Shown piece by piece: positions 7,540-15,992 of a DNA stretch of 16,509 nt. Positions within the stretch are counted from its first letter, which is position 1. Every line of letters begins with the position of its first letter. The position numbers and the translations under genes are program-made. A model generated the notes under the pieces. The model saw nothing but the letters and a program-made list of their open reading frames with translations. It was not told where the DNA came from and did not search any database. This DNA comes from JAXMCI01 sp046349435 (GTDB taxonomy: Bacteria; Pseudomonadota; Alphaproteobacteria; Dongiales; Dongiaceae), in NCBI GenBank assembly GCA_046349435.1, contig JAXMCI010000066.1, positions 1-16,509 of the forward strand, read 5' to 3'.

Positions 7540-8470
7540 CCAGATGGACCCGATCGAGAGCATCAACATCGAGGCGGACAGCACCTTCGTGCTGGCGCTC
7601 GAGGCGCAGCGCCGCGGCCACCGGCTGCACCACTACCTGCCGCGCCACATGTTCTACCGCGACGGCCGGGTGATGGCGCGGGCCCGCAGCCTGCAGGTGC
7701 GCCGCGAGGCCGGGCGGCACGCCACGCTGGGCGCGCCGGAGCTGCTCGACCTGGCCGAGGTCGACGTCATCCTGATGCGCCAGGACCCGCCCTTCGACAT
7801 GGCCTACATCACCGCCACCCACCTGCTGGAGATGGTGCATCCCCGCACCCTGGTGGTGAACGATCCCGTCCATGTCCGCAATGCCCCGGAGAAGCTGTTC
7901 GCCACCCATTTCGAGGGGCTGCTGCCGCCGACCCTGATCGCCAGCGACCGCGCGGAGATCGTCGCCTTCCGGGCCGAGCATGGCGACATCATCGTCAAGC
8001 CGCTGTTCGGCAATGGCGGCGCCGGCGTCTTCCACATCCGGCCCGAGGACGACAACCTCAACGCCGTCCTCGAGCTCTTCACCCAGTTCTACCGCGAGCC
8101 GCTGATCGTGCAGCGCTACCTGCCGGCGGTGCGGCAGGGCGACAAGCGCATCATCCTGGTCGACGGCGAGCCCCGCGGCGCCGTCAACCGCGTCCCGCCG
8201 CAGGGCGAGGCGCGCGCCAACCTGCATGTCGGCGGCCGCGCCGAGAAGGCGACCCTGACGCCGCGCGAGCGCGAGATCTGCGCCGCGATCGGCCCGGCGC
8301 TGAAGGAGCGCGGCCTGATCTTCGTCGGCATCGACGTGATCGGCGACTACCTCACCGAGATCAACGTCACCTCGCCGACCGGCCTGCAGGAGATCGACCG
8401 GTTCGACGGGGTGTCGCTGGAAAGCGACATCTGGGACGCCATCGAGCGCCGCCGGCCGGCCAGCCGCTAG
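7520..8470 (+). CDS. gshB: glutathione synthetase
   Basis: ATP-grasp ligase joining gamma-glutamylcysteine and glycine to make glutathione in the cytoplasm. The 316-aa length matches bacterial GshB. Landmarks are QMDPIESINIEADSTF (8-23), VILMRQDPPFD (83-93), NAPEKLFATHF (121-131), the ATP-grasp loop DIIVKPLFGNGGAGVF (156-171), DKRIILVDGEP (208-218), the flexible-loop region PPQGEARANLHVGGRAE (226-242) and the metal-binding end LTEINVTSPTG (278-288). The ATG at 7520 begins at the standard first beta strand. Its Shine-Dalgarno is weak (GAGG about 9 bases upstream). It is divergent from the MFS gene, and the following gene is 370 bp away, so it may be monocistronic. Confidence 0.97.
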   Translation: MSLKVAIQMDPIESINIEADSTFVLALEAQRRGHRLHHYLPRHMFYRDGRVMARARSLQVRREAGRHATLGAPELLDLAEVDVILMRQDPPFDMAYITATHLLEMVHPRTLVVNDPVHVRNAPEKLFATHFEGLLPPTLIASDRAEIVAFRAEHGDIIVKPLFGNGGAGVFHIRPEDDNLNAVLELFTQFYREPLIVQRYLPAVRQGDKRIILVDGEPRGAVNRVPPQGEARANLHVGGRAEKATLTPREREICAAIGPALKERGLIFVGIDVIGDYLTEINVTSPTGLQEIDRFDGVSLESDIWDAIERRRPASR

Positions 8471-8702
8471 GCAGGCGAGGTCGACCGGCACGCGGAGCTG
8501 GCTGACCCGGTGCGCATGGGCGGGCAGCGCAGGAACCCGCAGCGCCGCGGCTTGCAGGCGCGGAGCCGCTCGGCGATCAGCGGCCATTCCGACCCCGGGG
8601 CCCGGCCGGCCCCGCTGCCGGCACGAAGCCGATCTCCGTCGCCGCGCCGAGACGCGGGCATGTGACGACACCCGCCAGAACCGCAAGAACCCGCAGCTGC
8701 GT

Positions 8703-8721
8703 CAATGATCCCTCATCATTG
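8703..8721. promoter_or_regulatory. candidate operator: 7-bp inverted repeat
   Basis: CAATGAT and ATCATTG are perfect complements separated by CCCTC. An AT-rich dyad in a GC-rich genome, 120 bp before the next start codon, is typical of a repressor or activator site. The regulator is unknown. Confidence 0.35.
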
Positions 8722-8788
8722 CATCTGCACCATAGGGCGCGCGTGATTCGCGCGATCAAGGCAGGGATTGTATGTAGCGTCGGACTGG

Positions 8789-8818
8789 CGTCACATCTGA
8801 CGTCTGTCTGGTGACGTC
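8789..8818. promoter_or_regulatory. candidate operator: TGACGTC repeats
   Basis: CGTCA (8789-8793) is inverted against TGACG (8798-8802). TGACGTC recurs 14 bp further on (8812-8818), so the TGACG core appears three times in 30 bp, ending 22 bp before the ATG at 8841. Binding in this position could block translation initiation or promoter escape. Function is inferred from arrangement only. Confidence 0.35.
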
Positions 8819-8840
8819 GTCTCGAGATCCGGGGAGCGCG

Positions 8841-9794
8841 ATGGGCCGATTTCTGGGGATCTTCCTTGCCGTCTTCCTCTGCGGGACCGGCACCGTCCAC
8901 GCATTCGACGATTGGTCCATCTTCGAGAGCCGGAATGGCCGCGTGTGGCTGGCGGCCTGCGCTGGCGCGGTCGACGGCAGCGTCGTCGTCGTCGACATGC
9001 CGGCTTACGCGATCGGCGGCGAGTCGCTCGAAAGCTGGTTCGGCAAGCAGATCAGGGCGCGCATCCTGGCCTGGTCCGGCCAGTATCCCACCGCGAACCT
9101 GCGGATCGGCGCCTCCACGGGCAAGTATCTGATCGCCGAAGCGACGTTCTCCGCCGACGGGAGAGCCTGGCATGCGGACTTCTTTGCCAAGGCGGGCCAG
9201 GGGCGGGCGCAATGGAGCGCCGTGCTCGGCTCGCTGGCGGCAGCAAGGATCGACGGCCACTACGCTGAAGCCAAGCAGGCGTTGTACGGCTTCTATGCCA
9301 CCGGCGACATGCGGCCCCCCGCGGCGGCGCAGCCGCAGGCGGCACCATCCTTCACCGGCACGACGGCGGTCGGCGTCCTCAAGTCGAGCAGCGCGAAGTG
9401 GCTGCTGAACGGTTCGCTGACCGACCGGGACCGGCGCTACGTCCTGTTCGACAGCGGGGGGGCGGTCGAGATCGCGCCGCCGGCGGCCGATCCGATCGCG
9501 ACCGGCACGTGGGCGACGGCGCAAGGCGACTATCAGATCATCTGGGCCGATGGCAGTGTCGAGGCGATCTCCGGCGCATGCTTCTCGGCAGTGCCGCAGG
9601 GTGCGGCGAGCGCGGCCAAGCCGCCCGGCACCGCGCCCGCAGCGAGCGGCGGCTCTGCCGGGGCGGGTCAGCACTGTCACACCGAGATCCAGCTGAGGAC
9701 GACGAGCACGATGCACCTCGAATGCTTCCCGCCGCCCTGCAGGCAGGTGTTCGGCCCGGTTACCGCCAGGCAGGAGGTCGAGGTCTGCAACTAG
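8841..9794 (+). CDS. putative secreted protein of unknown family
   Basis: I do not recognise this 317-aa protein. It starts at an ATG preceded by GGGGAG (8831-8836) and opens with a clear signal peptide (1-21, likely cut after TVHA); an upstream in-frame GTG at 8811 would spoil the signal's n-region. The mature part shows three blocks: an alpha/beta-looking block (22-157) rich in Trp and Tyr, a Pro/Ala linker (158-169), a second block (170-250) with a WLLNGSLTDRDRRYVLFDSGG stretch that suggests beta structure, then a low-complexity linker (251-276) and a short cysteine-rich tail. The mature chain has six cysteines (40, 247, 279, 295, 300, 316), enough for three disulfides in the periplasm. 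There are no membrane segments after the signal. Its codon use seems less extremely GC-biased than that of its neighbours, which could mean later acquisition. Confidence 0.75.
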   Translation: MGRFLGIFLAVFLCGTGTVHAFDDWSIFESRNGRVWLAACAGAVDGSVVVVDMPAYAIGGESLESWFGKQIRARILAWSGQYPTANLRIGASTGKYLIAEATFSADGRAWHADFFAKAGQGRAQWSAVLGSLAAARIDGHYAEAKQALYGFYATGDMRPPAAAQPQAAPSFTGTTAVGVLKSSSAKWLLNGSLTDRDRRYVLFDSGGAVEIAPPAADPIATGTWATAQGDYQIIWADGSVEAISGACFSAVPQGAASAAKPPGTAPAASGGSAGAGQHCHTEIQLRTTSTMHLECFPPPCRQVFGPVTARQEVEVCN

Positions 9795-9833
9795 GGCGCT
9801 CCCCGCCGGTTGGATCGATTCGCCCGCTCCACG

Positions 9834-10826
9834 TCATCCGGTCCCTCTCGCGGGACCGCCGTAGCGCGCGCCGCCGGAGGTCGCGGCCGGCGCCGGCGCG
9901 GCCATCCGGGCGGCGCGGCTGCGGCGCGCCAGCGTCGCCTCGCGATGCAGGATGTAGAGGCCGCTCGCCACCACGATGGCGGCGCCGGCCAGCAGGAAGC
10001 CGTCCGGCACCTCGCCCCAGAAGGCGAAGCCGAAGGCCATGGCGAAGACCAGCGAGGCGTAGTTGAAGGGGGCGATCAGCGACACTGGCGCGATGCGGAA
10101 GGCCTCGGTCATCGCCATCTGGGCGAAGCCGCCGAAGAGCCCGATGGCGACCAGCACGCCGAGCCCGCGCGCGTCCGGGGTGACCCAGGCGAAGGGCAGG
10201 CTGGCGGTGCCGACCAGCGCCGCGCAGAGGGTGAAGTAGAAGACGGTGGTGGCCGGCCCGTCGGTGCGGCCGAGCCGCCGGATGGCGATCATCGCCAGCG
10301 CGTAGCAGCCCGCGGCGGTCAGCGAGAACAGCGCTGCCGGGTTGAACAGCCCGGCGCCCGGCCGGGTCATCACCAGCACCCCGGCGAAGCCCACCCCGAC
10401 GGCGGCCCAGCGCCGCCAGCCGACCCGCTCGCCGAGCAGCGGCACCGAGAGCGCGGTGAGGAAGAGCGGCCCCGACTGCTCCAGCGACACGGCGTCGCCG
10501 AGCGGCAGGTAGGCGTAGCCGAGGAAGCCGGTCGCCATGGCGACGATGCCGACCAGGCTGCGCCCGAGATGGGCGCCGAGCTGGCGGGTGCGCAGCACGC
10601 CGATGCCGCCGGCGCGGTGGATGAACCAGGCGATCGGCAGGAAGGCGACCATGTTGCGGAAGAAGATGATCTGCCCGACCGGGTAGGTCGCGATGGCGTG
10701 CTTCACCGTCGCGTCCATGCAGGAGAACAGGAAGACGCTGAGCAGCATCATGACGATCCCGCGGACGGGGCCGCCGGCGGCGGGAGGGGCGGGCAAGGAC
10801 AGGGCTCCTGGACTCTCGCGCGGCAC
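9834..10826 (-). CDS. EamA/DMT family transporter
   Basis: Inner-membrane transporter of the drug/metabolite superfamily with about ten membrane segments in two EamA repeats (about 22-155 and 165-300). Repeat 1 starts GIVMMLLSVFLFSCMDATVKH; repeat 2 contains LFSLTAAGCYALAMIAIRR, and late helices include GEVPDGFLLAGAAIVVASGLY. A short Arg/Ala/Pro-rich cytoplasmic tail follows. Members export or import amino acids, nucleosides and other metabolites; the substrate cannot be read here. It is divergent from the polyamine ABC operon and shares its control region, so a linked role is possible but unproven. The start is uncertain: GTG at 10826 has no obvious ribosome site, while TTG at 10796 has AGGAG eight bases upstream and still precedes the first helix. 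It converges on the secreted-protein gene with a 39-bp gap. Confidence 0.88.
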   Translation of the reverse strand: MPRESPGALSLPAPPAAGGPVRGIVMMLLSVFLFSCMDATVKHAIATYPVGQIIFFRNMVAFLPIAWFIHRAGGIGVLRTRQLGAHLGRSLVGIVAMATGFLGYAYLPLGDAVSLEQSGPLFLTALSVPLLGERVGWRRWAAVGVGFAGVLVMTRPGAGLFNPAALFSLTAAGCYALAMIAIRRLGRTDGPATTVFYFTLCAALVGTASLPFAWVTPDARGLGVLVAIGLFGGFAQMAMTEAFRIAPVSLIAPFNYASLVFAMAFGFAFWGEVPDGFLLAGAAIVVASGLYILHREATLARRSRAARMAAPAPAATSGGARYGGPARGTG

Positions 10827-10876
10827 TCTACCGCAGCCCGCCGCGCCGGCGCTCGTGCCATTTCTGCAGCCCTGCC

Positions 10877-10890
10877 CGCCGCTTGCGGCG
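10877..10890. promoter_or_regulatory. palindrome in the DMT/ABC divergent control region
   Basis: CGCCGC-TT-GCGGCG is a perfect 6-bp dyad. It overlaps the candidate -35 hexamer of the polyamine operon, where a repressor could act. Such GC dyads are also common by chance in this composition. Confidence 0.25.
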
Positions 10891-10912
10891 CGGCCGGCGG
10901 CCCCTGTATGGT
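10883..10912 (+). promoter_or_regulatory. candidate promoter for the polyamine ABC operon
   Basis: TTGCGG (10883-10888) and TATGGT (10907-10912) are 18 bp apart. A start point near 10919 leaves about 27 nt of leader containing AAGGAGG before the TTG start at 10946. This is the only AT-rich element in the 119-bp divergent gap. Confidence 0.35.
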
Positions 10913-10945
10913 CGCGCGGGGGCGAAGAAGGAGGCTGGGGGACAA

Positions 10946-12037
10946 TTGGCCGGCGAAGCCGTCGAAGCGCGCTCCGTCGTCAAGCAGTTCGGCAGCGGCG
11001 AGGACGCCGTCCGCGCGCTCGACGACGTCTCCGTGGCGATCCACCAGAACGAGTTCTTCACCCTGCTGGGACCCTCGGGCTGCGGCAAGACCACCTTGCT
11101 GCGGCTGATCGCCGGGTTCGAGCAGCCGACCTCCGGCGAGATCCTGCTCGACGGCCAGCCGGTCGGCCACCTGCCGCCCTTCAAGCGGCCGGTCAACACG
11201 GTGTTCCAGAGCTACGCCCTGTTCCCCCACATGAGCGTGGCGGAGAACGTCGCCTTCGGGCTGGAGATGCGCGGCGCGGCGCGCGGCGAGACCGAGCGCC
11301 GGGTCGCCGAGATGCTCGAGCTGGTCAAGCTCGGCGGCCTGGGCAAGCGCCGGCCCTCGCAGCTCTCGGGCGGGCAGCAGCAGCGCGTCGCGCTGGCCCG
11401 GGCGCTGGCCAACCGGCCGAAGGTGCTGCTGCTCGACGAGCCGCTCTCGGCGCTCGACCTCAAGCTGCGCAAGGAGATGCAGATCGAGCTGAAGAAGCTG
11501 CAGCTGGAGACCGGCATCACCTTCGTCTTCGTCACCCACGACCAGGAGGAGGCGCTGACCATGTCGGACCGCCTGGCGGTGATGAGCCAGGGCAAGATCC
11601 TCCAGGTCGGCTCGCCGACCGAGATCTACGAGCATCCGGTGCGCCGCTTCGTCGCCGACTTCATCGGCGACACCAACTTCCTCGCCGCCACCATCGCCGG
11701 GCCGGCCGAGGGCGGCGCCCGGGTCCGGCTGCCGTCGGGCGCCGAGCTGGCGGCGAGCGCGCCCGCCGGCGCTGCGGCTGCCGGTGCCAACGTCACCGTC
11801 GCGGTGCGGCCGGAGCGGGTGCAGCTGGTGCCGCCGGGGTCGGCGGCGCCGCTCAGCGGCCGGGTCGAGACGATCGTCTATTTCGGCACCGACACGATCT
11901 ATCACCTGCGGCTGCCCGACGGGGCGCCCTTCACCGCCCGGCTGCAGAACCGCGACGGCGCGCGGCCGCCCTTCCCGGCCGGGGCCGAGGTCGGGGTCGC
12001 GCTGTCGCCGGGCGCGCTCCAGGTGCTGAGCGACTGA
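10946..12037 (+). CDS. polyamine-type ABC transporter ATP-binding protein (PotA/PotG-like)
   Basis: ATPase subunit powering uptake through the two permeases encoded next. From the start used, 363 aa: Walker A GPSGCGKT (42-49), Q-loop Q88 in VFQSYALFPHM, signature LSGGQQQR (140-147), Walker B LLLDEP (161-166), D-loop SALD (168-171) and H-loop H198 in VTHDQEEA. The C-terminal TOBE-like domain (about 285-363) contains VRPERVQL, as in PotA. All catalytic residues are intact. I chose TTG at 10946 because AAGGAGG and GGGGGA lie just upstream and the protein then begins at the first beta strand; another TTG at 10883 would overlap the probable promoter. Its TGA shares one base with the next ATG. Confidence 0.95.
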   Translation: MAGEAVEARSVVKQFGSGEDAVRALDDVSVAIHQNEFFTLLGPSGCGKTTLLRLIAGFEQPTSGEILLDGQPVGHLPPFKRPVNTVFQSYALFPHMSVAENVAFGLEMRGAARGETERRVAEMLELVKLGGLGKRRPSQLSGGQQQRVALARALANRPKVLLLDEPLSALDLKLRKEMQIELKKLQLETGITFVFVTHDQEEALTMSDRLAVMSQGKILQVGSPTEIYEHPVRRFVADFIGDTNFLAATIAGPAEGGARVRLPSGAELAASAPAGAAAAGANVTVAVRPERVQLVPPGSAAPLSGRVETIVYFGTDTIYHLRLPDGAPFTARLQNRDGARPPFPAGAEVGVALSPGALQVLSD

Positions 12038-12945
12038 TGGCGGCCTGGCTGCTCCGCCGGCCGGCGCTGCAGCGCTGGCTGCTGATCCTGCCGGCCTTCG
12101 GCACCATCCTGCTGTTCATGGTGGCGCCGCTCGGCCTGATGGGCGTCGTCTCGTTCCTCGAGCGCGGGCCCAATGGCGGGGTGCGCTGGGGGACCTACAG
12201 CGCCCAGGCCTACCTCAACTTCCTGTTCGACCGCGACCTCGACGATTCGCTGATCGTCAACTACGACTATCTCGAGATCTTCCTGCGCTCCTTCCTGCAG
12301 TCGGGCTTCACCACCCTGCTCTGCCTGCTGGTCGGGTTCCCGACCGCGCTCTACATGGCGGTGCAGCCGGCGCGCTACCGCAGCCTGCTGGTCTTCCTCG
12401 TCACCGTGCCGTTCTGGACCAACCTGCTGGTGCGCAACTACGCCTGGATCCTGCTGCTGCGCGCCAACGGGCTGATCGATTCGGCGCTGATCGGCCTCGG
12501 CATCACCAGCCAGCCGCTGGAGATGCTCTATACCGACTTCGCCATCGCCGTCGGGCTGATCTACTCGTTCCTGCCCTTCATGGTGCTGCCGATCTACGCC
12601 AGCCTGGAGAAGCTCGACTGGCGGCTGGTCGAGGCCGCCTACGACCTCGGCGCCAATCGCTGGCGCGTGCTGTGGCGGGTGCTGGTGCCGCTCAGCCTGC
12701 CCGGCATCGTCGCCGGCGCAGTGCTCGTCTTCATCCCCTGCCTCGGCTCCTACGTCACGCCGGTGCTGCTCGGCGGCGGCAAGACGCTGATGATCGGCAA
12801 CCTGATCCAGATGCAGTTCGGCGCCTCGCGCAACTGGCCGTTCGGCGCGGCGCTGGGCTTCGCGCTGCTCGCCATCGTGCTGCTGACCATGATGCTCTAC
12901 CTCCTGCGCTTCGGCCGCGGCCGGCGCCCGGCGGCGCTGGGCTGA
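12037..12945 (+). CDS. polyamine-type ABC transporter permease (PotB/PotH-like)
   Basis: Inner-membrane permease, 302 aa, with about six hydrophobic segments (first at about 13-40, last at about 270-291). The cytoplasmic EAA loop that docks to the ATPase reads VEAAYDLGANRWRVLWRVLVP (198-218) with the conserved G205. VPFWTNLLVRNYAW (124-137) is the familiar PotB/PotH stretch. A periplasmic insert (about 41-80, including LDDSLIVNYDYLEIFLRS) also fits this subfamily. The start codon shares a base with the ATPase stop (TGATG), so translation is coupled. Confidence 0.94.
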   Translation: MAAWLLRRPALQRWLLILPAFGTILLFMVAPLGLMGVVSFLERGPNGGVRWGTYSAQAYLNFLFDRDLDDSLIVNYDYLEIFLRSFLQSGFTTLLCLLVGFPTALYMAVQPARYRSLLVFLVTVPFWTNLLVRNYAWILLLRANGLIDSALIGLGITSQPLEMLYTDFAIAVGLIYSFLPFMVLPIYASLEKLDWRLVEAAYDLGANRWRVLWRVLVPLSLPGIVAGAVLVFIPCLGSYVTPVLLGGGKTLMIGNLIQMQFGASRNWPFGAALGFALLAIVLLTMMLYLLRFGRGRRPAALG

Positions 12946-12958
12946 GGGCGCGGGCGCC

Positions 12959-13744
12959 ATGGCCGCCGGCAACGCGCTCCGCCGCTTCCCCGGCACCGGG
13001 CTGGCCGGCGCCTTCTTCTTCGCCTACCTCTACCTGCCGGTCCTCGTGCTGATCGCGCTCAGCTTCAACGCCAACCGCTCGGCCACCATCTGGACCGGCT
13101 TCACCTTCGACTGGTACGGCGAGGTCTTCGTCAACAAGACGATCGTCGCCGCGGCGCGCAACTCGCTGATCGTCGCGACCAGCGCCACGATCGTCTCGAC
13201 GCTGTTCGCCACCGCCGCCGCGCTCGGCACCGAGAAGCGCTTCCGCGGCCAGGCGCCGGTCAACGCCGCCATCGCGCTGCCGCTGGTCGTGCCCGAGGTG
13301 GTGACCGCCATCGCCACCCTGCTGTTCTTCGTGATGATCGGCGTCTCGCTCGGCCTCGCCACGGTGATCGTCGCCCATGTCGTGTTCTGCATCCCGTTCG
13401 CCTACCTGCCGATCCGCGCCCGGCTGGAGGGGATGGACCGCACGCTGCGCGAGGCTGCCGCCGACCTCTACGCCGATCCCTGGGCGACCTTCCGCCGGGT
13501 GACGCTGCCGCTGCTCTGGCCCGGCATCCTGTCCGGCGCCATGCTCGCCTTCATCATCTCGCTCGACGACTTCGTGATCACCTTCTTCGTCGCCGGCGCC
13601 GGCGCCTCGACCCTGCCGATCTACATCTACACGCTGATCCGCATCGGCATCTCGCCCGAGGTCAACGCCATCTCGGCGATGATGCTGGTGATCTCGATCG
13701 CCTTCGTCTCGCTCTCCTTCCTGGCCGGGCGACGACGCGCCTGA
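12959..13744 (+). CDS. polyamine-type ABC transporter permease (PotC/PotI-like)
   Basis: Second inner-membrane permease, 261 aa, with about six membrane segments. The N-terminal AYLYLPVLVLIALSFNANRS (22-41) and TGFTFDWYGEVF (46-57) are characteristic of PotC/PotI. The EAA loop is REAAADLYADPWATFRRVTLP (164-184), and SLDDFVITFFVAG (201-213) is a well-kept family motif. It pairs with the preceding permease to form the pore. It begins 13 bp after the PotB-like stop with only a weak ribosome site (GAGG about 11 bases upstream), suggesting coupled translation. Confidence 0.94.
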   Translation: MAAGNALRRFPGTGLAGAFFFAYLYLPVLVLIALSFNANRSATIWTGFTFDWYGEVFVNKTIVAAARNSLIVATSATIVSTLFATAAALGTEKRFRGQAPVNAAIALPLVVPEVVTAIATLLFFVMIGVSLGLATVIVAHVVFCIPFAYLPIRARLEGMDRTLREAAADLYADPWATFRRVTLPLLWPGILSGAMLAFIISLDDFVITFFVAGAGASTLPIYIYTLIRIGISPEVNAISAMMLVISIAFVSLSFLAGRRRA

Positions 13745-13752
13745 GACCGCCG

Positions 13753-13784
13753 GGGGCGGCGCGGCCGGGCCGGCGCGCCGCCCC
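13753..13784. promoter_or_regulatory. perfect 11-bp hairpin between permease and binding-protein genes
   Basis: GGGGCGGCGCG (13753-13763) pairs perfectly with CGCGCCGCCCC (13774-13784) around a 10-nt loop. No T-run follows. Within an operon such a stem usually stabilises RNA or partly attenuates transcription; here it lies 39 bp before the potD-like ATG. Confidence 0.5.
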
Positions 13785-13823
13785 ACTCCCGCCACCCGCC
13801 GGCCCGAGAGGAGTCCCCCCACC

Positions 13824-14879
13824 ATGCGATTTTCCTGGTTGATGCGGCCACTGGCGCTGGCCGGGCTCGCCCTGGCGCTCGGCGCCGGCGCCGCCCGCGC
13901 GGCCGGCGGCGAGCTGTTCTTCTACAACTGGACGAACTACTTCCCGCCGGAGCTGCTGACCAAGTTCGAGAAGGACACCGGCATCAAGGTGACGATGGAC
14001 GGCTACGACAGCAACGAGACGCTGCTCGCCAAGCTGCAGGCCGGCGGCGGCAACTACGACGTCGTCGTGCCGTCCGACTACATGGTCAAGGTGATGGTCG
14101 ACGAGGGGCTGCTGCTGCCGATCGACGCGCCCTCGATGGCCAACTTCAAGAACGTCAACAAGCGGTTCGCCGACCCGTGGTACGACCCCGGCCGCAAGTA
14201 CTCGGCGCCCTACATGTGGGGCACCACCGGCTTCACCTACGACTCGGCCGTCATCCAGGGCGGCAAGCTGGAGGAGAGCTGGAAGGAGTTCTTCGAGCCG
14301 CGGCCGGAATACGCCGGCAAGATCGGCGTGCTCGACGACCAGATCGAGCTCTACCGCGCCGCCGCCTTCTATCTCGGGGTCGATCCCTGCACCGAGGATC
14401 CGAAGGAGGGCAAGAAGATCCTCGACCTGCTGCTGGCCCAGAAGCCCAAGGTCAAGGTCTACAATTCCGACGGCACGATCGAGCGGATGATCGCCAAGGA
14501 AGTGGCGATGCACCACCAGTGGAACGGCGCCGCGCACCGCACCAAGCTGGGCCTGCCGACCGCCGTCTACGTCTATCCCAAGGAGGGCGTCAGCTTCTGG
14601 CGCGACAACTTCACCATCCCGAAGAACGCGCCGCACCCGGAGAACGCCAAGATCTTCATCAACTGGATCATGGCGCCGGAGAACATCGCCCAGGCCAGCA
14701 ACTTCACCGGCTACAACAACGCCATCGACGGCTCCGACAAGTTCATGGACAAGGCGCTGGCCGGCGACCCGGCCGTCGTCATGCCGGCCGAGTACGGCGA
14801 CCGGCTGCGCGAGGTGAAGAACTGCTCGCAGGCGGCCCGCGACCTCAACGACAAGGTCTGGACCAAGCTGAAGAAGTAG
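13824..14879 (+). CDS. polyamine-binding periplasmic protein (PotD/PotF-like)
   Basis: Substrate-binding component of the importer, 351 aa, exported by a signal peptide (1-26, likely cut after ARA). The mature start ELFFYNWTNYFPPELLTKFE (30-49) is diagnostic of PotD/PotF; the aromatic residues in it (Y34, W36) belong to the polyamine pocket in known structures. GYDSNETLLAKLQAGGGNYDVVVPSDYMV (60-88), PYMWGTTGF and the closing YGDRLREVKNCSQAARDLNDKVW also fit. Substrate (putrescine, spermidine or an acetylated polyamine) cannot be fixed by eye. The ribosome site AGAGGAG (13807-13813) is ten bases from the ATG. It follows the permeases rather than preceding the ATPase, and strong hairpins flank it on both sides. 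Confidence 0.95.
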   Translation: MRFSWLMRPLALAGLALALGAGAARAAGGELFFYNWTNYFPPELLTKFEKDTGIKVTMDGYDSNETLLAKLQAGGGNYDVVVPSDYMVKVMVDEGLLLPIDAPSMANFKNVNKRFADPWYDPGRKYSAPYMWGTTGFTYDSAVIQGGKLEESWKEFFEPRPEYAGKIGVLDDQIELYRAAAFYLGVDPCTEDPKEGKKILDLLLAQKPKVKVYNSDGTIERMIAKEVAMHHQWNGAAHRTKLGLPTAVYVYPKEGVSFWRDNFTIPKNAPHPENAKIFINWIMAPENIAQASNFTGYNNAIDGSDKFMDKALAGDPAVVMPAEYGDRLREVKNCSQAARDLNDKVWTKLKK

Positions 14880-14900
14880 CGCCGACGCGCCACGCCAAAC

Positions 14901-14928
14901 CCGGCCCCGCCCGCCCCGGCGGGGCCGG
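14901..14928. terminator. perfect 11-bp hairpin after the binding-protein gene
   Basis: CCGGCCCCGCC (14901-14911) pairs with GGCGGGGCCGG (14918-14928) around a 6-nt loop, 22 bp after the stop codon. No T-run follows, and the next gene starts 31 bp later on the same strand, so partial termination or 3'-end protection is likelier than full termination. Confidence 0.5.
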
Positions 14929-14958
14929 TCCCGTTCGCGAGCAACCCGAGGACCCGGC

Positions 14959-15987
<1,029 letters not shown>

Positions 15988-15992
15988 GCGGG

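Larger units (their letters stand above)
8471..8840. other. gene-free stretch with clustered small inverted repeats
   Basis: No convincing coding region is present in these 370 bp. A 9-bp direct repeat AACCCGCAG occurs at 8534-8542 and 8688-8696. The right half is noticeably less GC-rich than the flanking genes and contains three perfect small inverted repeats: CAATGAT-CCCTC-ATCATTG (8703-8721), CGCGCG-TGATT-CGCGCG (8738-8754) and CGTCA-CATC-TGACG (8789-8802). TGACGTC appears at 8798-8804 and again at 8812-8818. It probably contains the control region for the secreted-protein gene. Confidence 0.6.

Noticed and set aside
8467..8661. 64-aa minus-strand open frame after gshB
   Set aside because: It has a Cys/Arg-rich translation with no recognisable motif and no good ribosome site. 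Its stop overlaps the gshB end. I could not support it as a gene.
8577..9716. 379-aa minus-strand open frame opposite the unknown secreted protein
   Set aside because: The plus-strand frame has a signal peptide, a ribosome site and a balanced composition; the minus frame lacks all of these.
11902..12996. 364-aa minus-strand open frame opposite the PotB-like permease
   Set aside because: It is rich in Gln/His/Glu/Ala, an artefact of reading a hydrophobic membrane gene in reverse.
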